Shown piece by piece: positions 35,901-43,288 of a stretch of DNA of 59,933 nt (its first letter is position 1; every line of letters starts with the position of its first letter). The notes under the pieces were generated by a model that worked only from the letters and a program-made list of their open reading frames with translations, searched no databases and was not told the origin of the DNA. A program made the position numbers and the translations under genes. Source of the DNA: JAGQLF01 sp964437465 (GTDB taxonomy: Bacteria; Patescibacteriota; Dojkabacteria; J137); contig CAYTGI010000008.1 of the NCBI GenBank assembly GCA_964437465.1, forward strand, positions 1 through 59,933, in the 5' to 3' direction.

Positions 35901-36651
35901 TCCATTAGCTGTTGTTAGATTAATGGATAATAATGGTAAGAACATTAATCAAAGTATCTCAGACTTTGAAGGAAAATACGGATTTATAGCGGGTCAATCA
36001 GGAACATTTAAACTTGAGGTTAAAGCTGATGGATATGAAGGATTTACTAAAGAGTTAACAGTTCAAGCTGATCAAGAAGTTGTAGAAGATGTAGCATTAC
36101 AAAAAGAAAAGACAACAGTAGGTGCATTGAAGGAAACTTGGAAGAAAATACTACCTGTACTAAAGACTGGGTTTACTTACTTTAGTGGAATACTAATGCT
36201 CGTAGGATTTGTAGTAACAGTTATCGCGTTCAGTGAAGATCAAAGCACATTAAATATTGTAATGCTCGTTGTATATGCTCTACTTCTTTTCCTAAACATC
36301 TATGCACTTCTAAGTCTTTACACTAAGGCTAAAGGTAAAGTTGTGGATAGTGGAACTAAACGAGGTTTAGCAGGAGTAGTAGTTAGATTCTACCAAGGAG
36401 TAAGTAAGGTAAGTATGTCACTTACAAATGAGAAAGGAATAGTTAAGATGAATTTGAAACCAGCAGAGTATTTAACAATTGCTAATAAGGATGGTTATAA
36501 AATGAAGAGACTAGACAAGTTAGCAGTTAATGAACAAGGATACATAAGCGAAACAATCTCTCTTGATAAATTAGAAGAGGGTGAGGCAGGAGGAGGCTCA
36601 AGTCCATTTGGCGGAGGAGCAGCTCCAGCAAAACCTGAAGAACAAAAGTAA
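29986..36651 (+). CDS. Giant multidomain surface protein (2221 aa as assembled)
   Basis: Residues about 5-28 are a signal/anchor helix. The ectodomain includes beta-rich domains (about 35-480), several bacterial Ig-like domains (PTISGTCTDP, PIITGTCGDK; about 490-930), a beta-propeller-like repeat region (about 960-1330, repeated GxxNTxW/LYIGV elements), more Ig-like domains, and an Asp/Glu/Pro-rich stalk (about 1630-1780). The C-terminus is unusual: a membrane segment at about 1909-1950, a carboxypeptidase-regulatory-like domain (1958-2040), two helices (2058-2083, 2089-2113), a second such domain (2115-2195) and a Gly/Pro-rich tail. A TATAAT at 29961-29966 is the likely promoter. An assembly gap at residues 1242-1245 is flanked by a repeat, so the true length may be about 2202. 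Probably an adhesin or stalk. Confidence 0.8.
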   Translation: MKNTRIYLFVEFFAILFLSALVLLLYQFDNYSEIQVADAAPTVSLDSSYTHSSGGIDGSMNVSSSTGDFNKTMVVAVSYRVVSGNNDGDFISDIFDNLAGTNLTKICGEHSSGYWTELWYLDADSVYGGYDLDITWVNSVDDRNVVVAFFDGADSTNPVRASSCTSGTGTTPSTTITSNSSDLVFAATAMYTGGFNGVTEGSVQMTRVEQISTANVLQTTSIRDGASSIGMSWTSTVSWPWAVAAVSLTSTFEAPDGTFTNNPQYFSDPGDSFVSYQYNVSASANSAVYVQIAYGGGSYYNEYIYDVTLGGNYYDQSLCYETMYGDTDAYNFESYLFESPTIGNNQLEISFSDYVGEISVYVVTVDNINTDQGYVYDYYCRSDYDTSVSLGFDYTYEDIFTVGGFISDGTFHSTSAGFNTTRINFQAQDGYSHTLGAISQTTSDNGIIEFNITDYLAYAGGAVMFYGIQNSGGGTGDGLGPNINLDLPTNFPYLNSDYFTLRGTVTDSDGVESVVYDDEISTDVDLPFSSGSPGDTSIEFDEEIGPYADGQRTITITAEDGFGDTSDENIVVYFDESLPQVFFETSPDEVNTINNDKIDFVGVFTDLTPIDYVQIRVEKDGVFQFVDDITSEDLDPSPQAYSFEYSLFDVENGVYYVEFSADDAAFNSGVVATFTFEVLQVDTYPECVLDPFFNPTSDQTPTISGTCTDPLGVDRIHHRVFQGIAFDPEIVPFPTNNSDPSTVTLTSGNWGDNTVSFELTSPALLDGSAAVFIKAFNTPGGVGQDELIPQLTVVVEAVDNAAPTPFLNQVVPDPLTDTTPIITGTCGDKHPYEVNTNIASIEYNLDNAGWNFLPNTAIQGDQLFNSTVEIYSYELPELSVNDSINPDYTVQIRCTDAAGNVSSVVSDTFVIEALAPGDPEVSVVTEDFTNQLRNAVSATNAVWGNGIVRLKEDISVSRVAIDTTDFKDRYDRSFGLGDYEMVQGPNNTLWYSKRNSIHSYNTVTTATQSFDATTYGMTQSIRAIAVTQWGGDTIVYAGSSNEFLILNVTQGTHSLYTSATFNPSVLGPEQIWIDPRSETGLYIQTDIVDVGSNSNLIYIQTNGTFATGDDTATWYATGGGVSINNVTSLHLDTVNNHLYIGVFNIGLVKIDDNGTPGNIADDTRALQSGSGFDGIFDIVQDQDTGDIYYVNNVGFGDGVHAITDDGATPMDLSDDTFVQIADDSLLFNKNVYRLEFIEGREXXXXPKGQKERQGAFEGREYVGDQLLVISEDATILYINPNNTPEDLLDDTIIALDMSAGQNPLNLASIVTGDYDSGNYNTWYITLDRAGLFRVDVTRGWEAVNQAIAFTVPPANTAAVDNIELVSLDILDRIDGNGVSDPTSTATVETYVSIDDGLTWTPITVGEVLNLATTDYRVRFRMDLNENPGTTPVIDSFSLTYAAYEDPDDPVTVDEYEVIATPSTVGTGENFDLEINALDTAGFVVDTANNSVDLELLNSPGLSSASGLSVSDATLVSGTVTLNNVTISNAGTYVIRADDGTYQGDSNTITVTEDDEDEDDGGGDDDGGGVIFPEDPIEEGLLPSIEFTADNYTIQRGETVTLSWDTRNFETVFIDQGIGLVNSSGSVQVSPQISTLYTISGFGDNGDLSASLTIIVEDSTPADEEDPVDDGTPSVDITVPEDPIEVYPDDPIIVDPELLGPEDPQPEDDPEDNIIPTIIIDDPDDPGDDPIEIIIDIPEDDEPPVVIIPEVIPPVNEGDLPVTVLPIEFEIIELIPSGDEDRVGVEITVRRENGDEDIERVEIIIDRGPAIITVPDDVINVPRGEVVEICWRVDGNPGEVFIDYLDAEVSPVGCFEFIPTEDIVLRIIARKGSNVFTQEIVINIDESVDVSVTDSFEEFPDEDEPTIEPSAVVAPLITAIATLTIAAGVSIIYTASVAKGGIVSVIGLFAGLVFNRNKKYWGIVFDPKQSLPVPLAVVRLMDNNGKNINQSISDFEGKYGFIAGQSGTFKLEVKADGYEGFTKELTVQADQEVVEDVALQKEKTTVGALKETWKKILPVLKTGFTYFSGILMLVGFVVTVIAFSEDQSTLNIVMLVVYALLLFLNIYALLSLYTKAKGKVVDSGTKRGLAGVVVRFYQGVSKVSMSLTNEKGIVKMNLKPAEYLTIANKDGYKMKRLDKLAVNEQGYISETISLDKLEEGEAGGGSSPFGGGAAPAKPEEQK
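33709..33718. other. Assembly gap (10 N) with duplicated flank
   Basis: Ten Ns. GAGGGTAGAGAA occurs immediately before the gap (33697-33708) and again at 33754-33765, 57 bp apart (in frame). The two contig ends probably overlap there, and 33719-33753 is likely a spurious contig end. Confidence 0.9.
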
Positions 36652-36664
36652 GGGTAAGCGTACA

Positions 36665-36700
36665 AAGAAAAAGAGCTCTTAATTAAGAGCTCTTTTTCTT
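36665..36700. terminator. Perfectly palindromic bidirectional terminator
   Basis: A 36-bp perfect palindrome, arms AAGAAAAAGAGCTCTTAA and its complement, with an A-run on the left and a T-run on the right. It lies between the convergent ends of the giant-protein gene (36651) and the 101-aa gene (36714), so it can terminate transcription from both sides. It is the only strong intrinsic terminator I found in the window. Confidence 0.88.
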
Positions 36701-36713
36701 ATTTATATAGTTA

Positions 36714-37019
36714 CTAAAAAAGAGAAATAATTAAAAAGAGAAGAGTAATAAAAGTAATAAAAACAACAACTCCAAATAAAATTAACATTGGTCTCCATTT
36801 AGGAAAATCAAACCAAATTGCCCCATCAGGTTCTTCAATAATTGCAGTCATTGGGAACTGAGTAGTCAGAACAAAATATTTATTCTTGTCTACGAAAGTA
36901 GCAGTCTCAGGAGAAATAGCACCTTGTTCTACTAAGTGTTCCTTTAGTTTTTTCGTTTGAATCCAGCCGAAGTACATGGATCCGAAGTAGACTAGAGTTA
37001 TTATTATTGCAGGAATCAT
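36714..37019 (-). CDS. Hypothetical two-helix membrane protein (101 aa)
   Basis: Hydrophobic helices at about residues 2-20 and 77-100 flank a polar central domain of about 55 residues (KKLKEHLVEQGAISPETATF, IIEEPDGAIWFDFPKW). Not recognised. It is a single gene, convergent with the giant-protein gene across the palindromic terminator and divergent from the 187-aa gene at 37115. A TATACT about 10 nt upstream of the ATG may be its -10. Confidence 0.62.
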   Translation of the reverse strand: MIPAIIITLVYFGSMYFGWIQTKKLKEHLVEQGAISPETATFVDKNKYFVLTTQFPMTAIIEEPDGAIWFDFPKWRPMLILFGVVVFITFITLLFLIISLF

Positions 37020-37114
37020 AATTCATATTAGTATATTTATAATTTTTATTAAAGAAAGTTGCATTCAAAGATAATTATTTGTTAACTTTAGTTTATTACA
37101 GTTAAAGAAAATTT

Positions 37115-37678
37115 ATGACAGATACTTTAGAACAAATTAGAGATGAGTTGGTTTCTGGAGAAGAAGGTGAAGAGAATAGTGGTTCTTCAGATGACATTCA
37201 GGCAGAAATTGAAACAGTAGAAACAGAGGCAGCAAATGCATCAGCAGAAACACTTGAGATAAAGGTTACATATCAAGAACTGATGTACTCTTGGCTTAAT
37301 GATGAAGGATTACAAGACTATATAGAAGCCACTACAGACATTACAAAAGCACTCGATGACAGGATGTCCGATTATAGAGCTGAAGTAGCAAAAATGATTG
37401 AAAGAAAGTTAGAACAATTACCAGAGGGGGATCCTCGAATAGAGACACTGTTAAATTATCAAGGATTTGTGTTTGGAATGGATGATTTTGATATATATAG
37501 AATTGGCAAGAGAAATGAAAAAAACCCATTACTCCCTTTACAGGAAGCATATAAGGAAAGAGGCGGATCCTTATTACCGGATGCTCCTGCTCCTAGTAAT
37601 ATTACCCAATTGCCAAAAGATAGTAATGGAGGAGGGGATACTGGACCACTAAATCCACCAGACCAGGAAGCAGCTTAA
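37115..37678 (+). CDS. Hypothetical acidic protein (187 aa)
   Basis: No family recognised. The first 50 residues are strongly acidic and low in complexity (SGEEGEENSGSSDD), the middle (about 50-150) is helical and charged, and the last 30 residues are Pro/Gly/Asn-rich, so both ends look disordered. No membrane segment or signal peptide. Its stop codon shares TTAA with the stop of the convergent ftsK gene. Confidence 0.62.
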   Translation: MTDTLEQIRDELVSGEEGEENSGSSDDIQAEIETVETEAANASAETLEIKVTYQELMYSWLNDEGLQDYIEATTDITKALDDRMSDYRAEVAKMIERKLEQLPEGDPRIETLLNYQGFVFGMDDFDIYRIGKRNEKNPLLPLQEAYKERGGSLLPDAPAPSNITQLPKDSNGGGDTGPLNPPDQEAA

Positions 37679-39909
37679 CCTTTCAACTGTTCAATAAACG
37701 AATCAGCATCGCTGATTAGAACCTCTCTTGGTTTTGATCCGTTCGGGGGACCTACGACTCCTGCTTCTTCAAGTTCTTCTAGTAACCTTGCGGCTCTATT
37801 AAATCCAATATTCAACCTTCTTTGAAGGTAAGAAGAAGATCCTTTTCCTGACCTAACTACTATTCTTATAGCCGATTCAACAAGATTGTCTTCAGAGATC
37901 TCTCCCAATGCTTCCTGAGTAGCCTCACCTTCACTCATCTGTTTTTCTGTAATCTCAGTTATATACTCAATCTCTGGGGCTTGTTGTTTAATAAAATCTA
38001 CAACTCTAATAACTTCTTCCTGTTCTATAAAACCACTCTGAAGCCTTTCAGATTTAGTTTTATCTGGAGCTTTCCAAAGTAGATCTCCAGCCCCCATCAA
38101 ACTTTCAGCTCCTATTCTATCTAAAATAACTCTAGAGTCGGTTGAACTAGTTACACTCATACCTACCCTTCCTGGAATATTCGCCTTAATAATTCCTGTA
38201 ATAACGTTAACAGATGGTCTTTGAGTAGCTAAGATAAGATGAATTCCAACAGCTCTAGCTTTCTGAGCTAATCTAACAATAGCATTTTCAGACTCTTGTC
38301 TATTAGATGTCATCATCATATCTGCCATCTCATCAATAACTACAACAATATAAGGCATAGCAGCAAAACCTTTCTTTTTATTAAATCCTTCAATATTTCT
38401 AACTTGCTCACCAGCAAGATTTGTATATCTAGTTTCCATTTCATTCACTAACCACTTCAAAGCATTAACTACCTTATCCATGTCAGTAATTACAGCAGTT
38501 AGTAAATGAGGGATTCCGTTATAGTCCATTAACTCAACCTGCTTAGGATCAACAAGAATTAGCTTGACCTCGTCAGGAGTTTTTTTCATTATTAAGGATG
38601 TAATGAAAGCATTAGTAAGAATAGATTTTCCAGAGCCAGTTGCTCCAGCAATCAAAAGGTGAGGCATTTTCTGTATATTTCCAATAATTGATTCACCATG
38701 AATATTTTTTCCAATAGGAACGGGTAACGGCTTGTCAGTACTCTTCATCTCAGGAGATTCCATTAGCTCCTTAATCTTAACCATATCTCGATTTGTCCTT
38801 GGAACCTCAATTCCTAAATATGTAGTTTCAGGAATACTATCAACCCTTACAGCTTTAGAGTCTACTCCGAGTGCTAAAGCTATATTTTCACTCAAAGTTG
38901 CAACTTTAGATACTTTTATCCCGAGCGGAATATTTAGGGCATATTGGACAACTGAGGGCCCAACATATGCATCTTCAACCTTTGCTTCAATGCTGAAGCT
39001 AGAAAGGATCTGTTCAATAATTGAGGCATTTTGCTTTATAGATGCTTCTTTACTTTGACTTTTTTTATAAGGACTTAAAAGATTAAGGGGAGGTAATGTC
39101 CAATTCGGATATTGAAGTGAATCTCTCTTTAGACCATCTTCACCTATTTCACCTTCTTTATATTCAATATCTGAGCCATCATTATCCTTTATTTTAGGCG
39201 GGGTTTGAATAGGTTTAATCTCTTCTTCTTGAGATATAACTGGTTGTGGTTTTTCTTTCTTTTTAATTAAATCATTAAAATCACCAAATCTGGAAGCTCT
39301 CTGAGGTTCATCAGTAATAATCTCCTTTTTTTCCTTAGCTTCTTCTTCAGTTTCGTAGAAAAATAGCCTTTTTATTAACTCTGATATTTGAGCTGATATT
39401 TTCTTAGATTGCTCAACAATTGTAGATAGAGGAACAGAAAGAGCAACTGGAACGAGTAGTGCAACTAAGAGAGTAAGGATGATTTTTGTTGCAGACTGAG
39501 TTGGAAATCCATCTCCAAAAATTCCAACAACAATATAATGACCGATTCTACCACCCTCAGTAATTGCTGGATTAAGTTTTATCTCTTCCCATGAATAGGT
39601 TGTAAAAGCAGTCAGTAATCCTGATATTAAAGGAACAATGATTCCTCCAGCAATTATATTAACAAGCCCTGTAAAGGGTAATCTTACCCCTATAAATTTT
39701 AAACCTAATATTCCTAGATAGGCTGCAAGAACAATAGTTGCATCACCAAAGAAAACCCTAGCTTCTTCAAAAATTGTTCCATCACCTTCAGAAACTGTAA
39801 AGACTGAAATTCCGAAGAATACAGATAAAATAATCAATACAAGACCTAAGAAAGTCTGTGTTTCCTTACTATCATAAGTTATTTTTTTCTTTTTACGTCT
39901 TCTTCCCAT
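37675..39909 (-). CDS. ftsK: DNA translocase FtsK/SpoIIIE
   Basis: FtsK is anchored at the division septum and pumps DNA to clear the closing septum and resolve chromosome dimers. The 744-residue protein has about four or five N-terminal membrane helices within 1-175, a linker of about 100 residues rich in Lys, Glu and Pro, the translocase motor with Walker A AGATGSGKS (Lys428) and Walker B YIVVVIDEMADMMM, the LATQRPSVNVITG motif, and a C-terminal gamma winged helix (SSSYLQRRLNIGFNRAARLLEELEEAGVVGP). All parts are present and the length is typical of SpoIIIE-like proteins. Single leftward gene. Confidence 0.95.
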   Translation of the reverse strand: MGRRRKKKKITYDSKETQTFLGLVLIILSVFFGISVFTVSEGDGTIFEEARVFFGDATIVLAAYLGILGLKFIGVRLPFTGLVNIIAGGIIVPLISGLLTAFTTYSWEEIKLNPAITEGGRIGHYIVVGIFGDGFPTQSATKIILTLLVALLVPVALSVPLSTIVEQSKKISAQISELIKRLFFYETEEEAKEKKEIITDEPQRASRFGDFNDLIKKKEKPQPVISQEEEIKPIQTPPKIKDNDGSDIEYKEGEIGEDGLKRDSLQYPNWTLPPLNLLSPYKKSQSKEASIKQNASIIEQILSSFSIEAKVEDAYVGPSVVQYALNIPLGIKVSKVATLSENIALALGVDSKAVRVDSIPETTYLGIEVPRTNRDMVKIKELMESPEMKSTDKPLPVPIGKNIHGESIIGNIQKMPHLLIAGATGSGKSILTNAFITSLIMKKTPDEVKLILVDPKQVELMDYNGIPHLLTAVITDMDKVVNALKWLVNEMETRYTNLAGEQVRNIEGFNKKKGFAAMPYIVVVIDEMADMMMTSNRQESENAIVRLAQKARAVGIHLILATQRPSVNVITGIIKANIPGRVGMSVTSSTDSRVILDRIGAESLMGAGDLLWKAPDKTKSERLQSGFIEQEEVIRVVDFIKQQAPEIEYITEITEKQMSEGEATQEALGEISEDNLVESAIRIVVRSGKGSSSYLQRRLNIGFNRAARLLEELEEAGVVGPPNGSKPREVLISDADSFIEQLKG

Positions 39910-40058
39910 ATTTTTATAATGCTATATTCTAATCCATAAAAGGTTTTTGCTCAAATTTATCAGTCCCAGACCCAAGATATCAGATTCCAAAAGATAGACT
40001 GGAATAGGTGCATAACTTTTAATTGAATTATTAATTGTATATTTAATTATTATGAAGT

Positions 40059-40064
40059 TAGAAT
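40059..40064 (+). promoter_or_regulatory. -10 element (TAGAAT) of the methyltransferase gene
   Basis: TAGAAT with 5 nt (AAAAC) before the ATG at 40070; predicts a leaderless transcript. Confidence 0.5.
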
Positions 40065-40069
40065 AAAAC

Positions 40070-40837
40070 ATGAAAGTAATGGAAAAAGAAACTAAGTTCG
40101 CTCATTTAGGTAAACCTGGAACGGCTTTCTCAAAAGGTTTTCAACGGAGATTAGATATTCTTAGAAAAAAGGTTGATCTAAATAATAAAGTAATTTTGGA
40201 TCAAGGTTGTGGAGAAGGAGTTTGGATGAATCAGTTTGCAAAATTTACTAGTCCAAAAAATGTTTATGGCTTTGATATTGATCCAGAATCAAAGGCTAAT
40301 TATGAATTAATAATTCCAAACTATCAAGAACCTGTACCAATAGATAACTATATTATCTGTTCTGCTGAAGATTTGAAGTTTGAAGATGGAAAATTTGATA
40401 TTGTTTTTTCAAATGAAGTTTTGGAACACGTAGAAGATGATTACAAAGCAGTAGATGAAGTACACAGAGTTCTTAAAAAAGGTGGTGAATTCATAATTTT
40501 TACACCTAACAAAGGTTGGCCTTTTGAGACTCACGGTATGTTTTTTAATGGCAAGTATTACTGGGGAAATATACCATTTCTTTCATGGATGCCTAAATTC
40601 ATTTTTAATAAATTTGCACCTCATGTAAGAAACTATTCTAATAGGGAGATAAGGAAATTATTCCCAAAAGATAAGTGGGTCATTGAACATCATTCTCATG
40701 TTTTTCCAGGTTTTGATGGGGCGGTTAGAAAGTTTGGTATTTTGGGTAGAATGATTAAATGGCTTTTTCATATAATAGAAAAAACACCATTACACTTTTT
40801 TGGTATTAGCCACTTTATTATCGTTAAGAAGGTTTAG
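40070..40837 (+). CDS. Class I SAM-dependent methyltransferase
   Basis: The 255-residue protein carries the Rossmann-type methyltransferase motifs: motif I ILDQGCGEGVWM (about 42-53), the acidic residue of motif II in VYGFDIDPES, and IVFSNEVLEHVEDDYKAVDEVHRVLKKGGEFIIF for motifs IV-VI, typical of the methyltransf_11 group. Aromatic and basic residues in the C-terminal third (FETHGMFFNGKYYWGNIPF) resemble glycan- or lipid-modifying members. Two glycosyltransferase genes lie just downstream on the other strand, so a role in glycan synthesis is an inference. The 3' end overlaps the broken glycosyltransferase by 14 nt. Confidence 0.85.
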   Translation: MKVMEKETKFAHLGKPGTAFSKGFQRRLDILRKKVDLNNKVILDQGCGEGVWMNQFAKFTSPKNVYGFDIDPESKANYELIIPNYQEPVPIDNYIICSAEDLKFEDGKFDIVFSNEVLEHVEDDYKAVDEVHRVLKKGGEFIIFTPNKGWPFETHGMFFNGKYYWGNIPFLSWMPKFIFNKFAPHVRNYSNREIRKLFPKDKWVIEHHSHVFPGFDGAVRKFGILGRMIKWLFHIIEKTPLHFFGISHFIIVKKV

Positions 40838-41576
40838 AATTACCCCAACCTCCATAAATCTTTTCAATAAATTTTTGTATTTTTTTCCTTTTATATAAGC
40901 TAGTCATTACAATAAATGCCATGAGTCCACTTGCAAAAAAGACTCTAAATATTCCGATTTTATTAAATCTTCTATCTGAAGCACTAAAAGAAGTTTTTAA
41001 AATATTGTATTTAGCGTTTTTTTTCCTTACCTCGTTAAAAAATGCAATATCTTCTCCAATATCAATCTGTTCGTTAAAACCACCTAAAGATTCAAAAAAG
41101 TCTTTTTTTATAAAAACACATTGACATGTAGCAAATGTAATTTTCTTACTTTTGCTTGTTTTTACCTTAAAGAAGTCAGAAAGTTTATATACATAGTTAC
41201 TTATTTTCTTTTTGAGGTCTTTACTAAAAAGTGGAATTGCTACATCTAATCCTTCATTAATAAATTGAGATAACGACAATTCTAGAAATTTCTTATCAAA
41301 ATTAATATCAGCGTCCATAAAAACTAGAATTGGGCTTAAAGAGCTTTTTGCACCATTGTTTCTTCCCGTGGATATATTTCCCCCATTAACAATTTTTGCC
41401 CCGAATTTCTTAGCTATTTCTTTGGTTTTATCGGTAGAGTCTGCATCTGCAATAACTACATCAAAATTATTAAATGTTTGATTATCTAAATCGTTTAATA
41501 AACTAGGAAGATATTCCTCTTAGTTTAAAGTTGGAATTATTATCGTTACATTATTTAATTGCTCCAATTTCTCCAT
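40824..41576 (-). pseudogene. GT2 glycosyltransferase interrupted by an in-frame TAA
   Basis: Read from the ATG at 41576, the frame encodes VTIIIPTLN, then TAA at 41520-41522, then EEYLPSLLNDLDNQTF and on through DADSTDKT, GGNISTGRNNGAK and FMDADINF to the stop at 40824. The intact neighbour at 41551-42279 reads VITLNEEDYLP at the same point, so a single G-to-T change (GAA to TAA) explains the stop. After the TAA the frame is open for 232 codons and well conserved, but the first start codon is the ATG at 41318, which would omit the nucleotide-binding half. The gene is therefore inactive unless the stop is read through or is a sequence error. It overlaps its paralogue by 26 nt. Confidence 0.85.
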
Positions 41577-42279
41577 ATAGTTTTGAGGCTTTAATTTCTA
41601 AATCTTTTTTTCTCTCACCCTTACTAAATCTAGCTAAAGAATAGAGTATAAATGACAATGTAATACTCATGAGCCCTACTTTTACAATTCTCCTCCCAGA
41701 AGATTTATGTGACTTATTTATCAGCCCGTATTTAAATCCAGCTTTAACAGCTCTTTCCCCGAAATCTTCATCTTCTCCAAAGCTCATATTCTCATTAAAA
41801 CCTTTGAGTGCATTAAATACATCTGTTTTAACAAAAAAAGCATCTCCTGAAAGTGCTGGTTTATTACTTTTATTCCTAAAAAATTTACCAAAATTATTTC
41901 CAAGATTGTTGAAAAATACGAAAATGTTCCTGTGAGGAAGATAGAAGTACGTTCCGCCTAAATCAATGTTATGTTTTTTGAAGTAATTTAGTGAATCCTT
42001 CAAATAATCAGGATTTAATCTTACATCAGCATCTAGAAATAATAAGATTTTGCCTTTAGCTTCACATGCACCATTGTTCCTGCCTATAGAGGGTATACCT
42101 CCATTTACTATCTTTGCTCCAAATTCTTCTGCTATTTGGACAGTTTTATCTGTAGAGTTTGCATCACTGATGATTACCTCAAAATCACGATAAGATTGAT
42201 TATTTATATCCTCTAGAAGATTAGGAAGATAATCTTCTTCGTTTAGTGTAATTACTATAATTGAAAGCTTCGGATTCAA
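41551..42279 (-). CDS. GT2-family glycosyltransferase
   Basis: Transfers a sugar from a nucleotide donor. The GT-A fold is evident in 242 residues: LSIIVITLNEEDYLPNLLEDI at the N-terminus, SDANSTDKT, the DxD motif in LFLDADVRLNPDYL, and GFNENMSFGEDEDFGERAVKAG with the acidic catalytic segment. The C-terminus has one hydrophobic stretch (about 204-222) that may attach it to the membrane. It follows the receiver-protein gene by 7 nt and overlaps the start of its broken paralogue, so the three are an operon. Substrate unknown. Confidence 0.88.
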   Translation of the reverse strand: MNPKLSIIVITLNEEDYLPNLLEDINNQSYRDFEVIISDANSTDKTVQIAEEFGAKIVNGGIPSIGRNNGACEAKGKILLFLDADVRLNPDYLKDSLNYFKKHNIDLGGTYFYLPHRNIFVFFNNLGNNFGKFFRNKSNKPALSGDAFFVKTDVFNALKGFNENMSFGEDEDFGERAVKAGFKYGLINKSHKSSGRRIVKVGLMSITLSFILYSLARFSKGERKKDLEIKASKLYGEIGAIK

Positions 42280-42286
42280 AGTAAAA

Positions 42287-43177
42287 TTATAATTCTCTAG
42301 AAATCAAAAGAATTATAATATTAATTAAAAGAAATAGCATTAACTTAACAGTTGTGAGGCTTATACTTACCAATATTTTTATAAATTGGGGTTTTTTGCT
42401 GGATCTAAAATTAATATCATTAGCAGAAGACTTGATTTGGGATTCTCCCAGAAGATTACCTATTGAAATATTATAAAAAACAAAGAGAGGTGCGATTAAA
42501 AATTCAAAAAATACCCACACTACCCATGAGATTGGCTTGAAAATAATTGTCAAAGGTGATTTAGAAAAAGCTCTTGGACTATTAATGTTATCTGCTAAAT
42601 TAGCAAGTGTAACTACTGTTTTTGCTAATAATGATGCTTTTTTCCCAACACTATCATTCCTTTGCTCATCCGATATACTTGTAAGTGCATGGTTATGGAC
42701 TTTATCTATTAAATTATCAATGAATTTAAATTTAGATTTATCTAAAACAATGAAGTTCGGGGGTAAGTTTTCAAAACTCTCATTATATTCACTAACAAGT
42801 ATCACCAAAGTATGATCAAGGGCATAGTTTTGATTAGTTTGGAGAAATTCAAATATCTCTCTCCCGCTATATCTTGGAAGAGTAGTGTCTACTATAATAA
42901 TTTTAGGTTTTGTTAAGTATATATAACCCAAGCCACCAACTCCATCATCAGAAGAGAATACGTCAAACTTAACACTCGGGTACTCATTAGAAACAACTTT
43001 GTATATCTCATTTTTAACAACAGTTCTAATAATGTAGTTATCATCCAATATTACAAGATTGTAATTTTGATTTTTATTTTGTACTGGTATTCCAGGCGTA
43101 GATACTTCAGCAGGTTGTTGTGTAGGGACTTGCAACGCGGGAGCTTGTTGTGGTTGAGTATTTAAGCTATTATCCAT
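42287..43177 (-). CDS. Receiver (CheY-like) domain protein with C-terminal membrane helices
   Basis: Residues 1-38 are a Gln/Pro-rich, disordered leader. Residues about 40-165 form a receiver domain with the usual residues: the acidic pair in LVILDDNYIIR, the phospho-acceptor Asp in IIIVDTTLPRYSGREIFEFL, the Ser in TLVILVSEY and the Lys in VLDKSKF. Instead of a DNA-binding domain, the C-terminus has hydrophobic segments at about 215-240 and 270-293. A receiver fixed to the membrane is uncommon and suggests control of an envelope process. No histidine kinase is in the window. It heads an operon with the glycosyltransferases. A TATAAC lies 4 nt before the ATG. Confidence 0.72.
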   Translation of the reverse strand: MDNSLNTQPQQAPALQVPTQQPAEVSTPGIPVQNKNQNYNLVILDDNYIIRTVVKNEIYKVVSNEYPSVKFDVFSSDDGVGGLGYIYLTKPKIIIVDTTLPRYSGREIFEFLQTNQNYALDHTLVILVSEYNESFENLPPNFIVLDKSKFKFIDNLIDKVHNHALTSISDEQRNDSVGKKASLLAKTVVTLANLADNINSPRAFSKSPLTIIFKPISWVVWVFFEFLIAPLFVFYNISIGNLLGESQIKSSANDINFRSSKKPQFIKILVSISLTTVKLMLFLLINIIILLISREL

Positions 43178-43230
43178 CTATGTTATACATATTACAGTCT
43201 TAACTAAGAATATCAAAATCTATAGGAGAC

Positions 43231-43239
43231 TGTTACAAT
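43231..43239 (+). promoter_or_regulatory. Extended -10 (TGTTACAAT) upstream of the ECF sigma gene
   Basis: Identical to the flavodoxin promoter element; here 49 nt before the ATG at 43289, leaving a leader of about 42 nt, longer than at most genes in the window. Confidence 0.5.
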
Positions 43240-43288
43240 TAATCTGCAAACTACACTTTAATACTATCTTTGAATCTTTTCAAAAACA

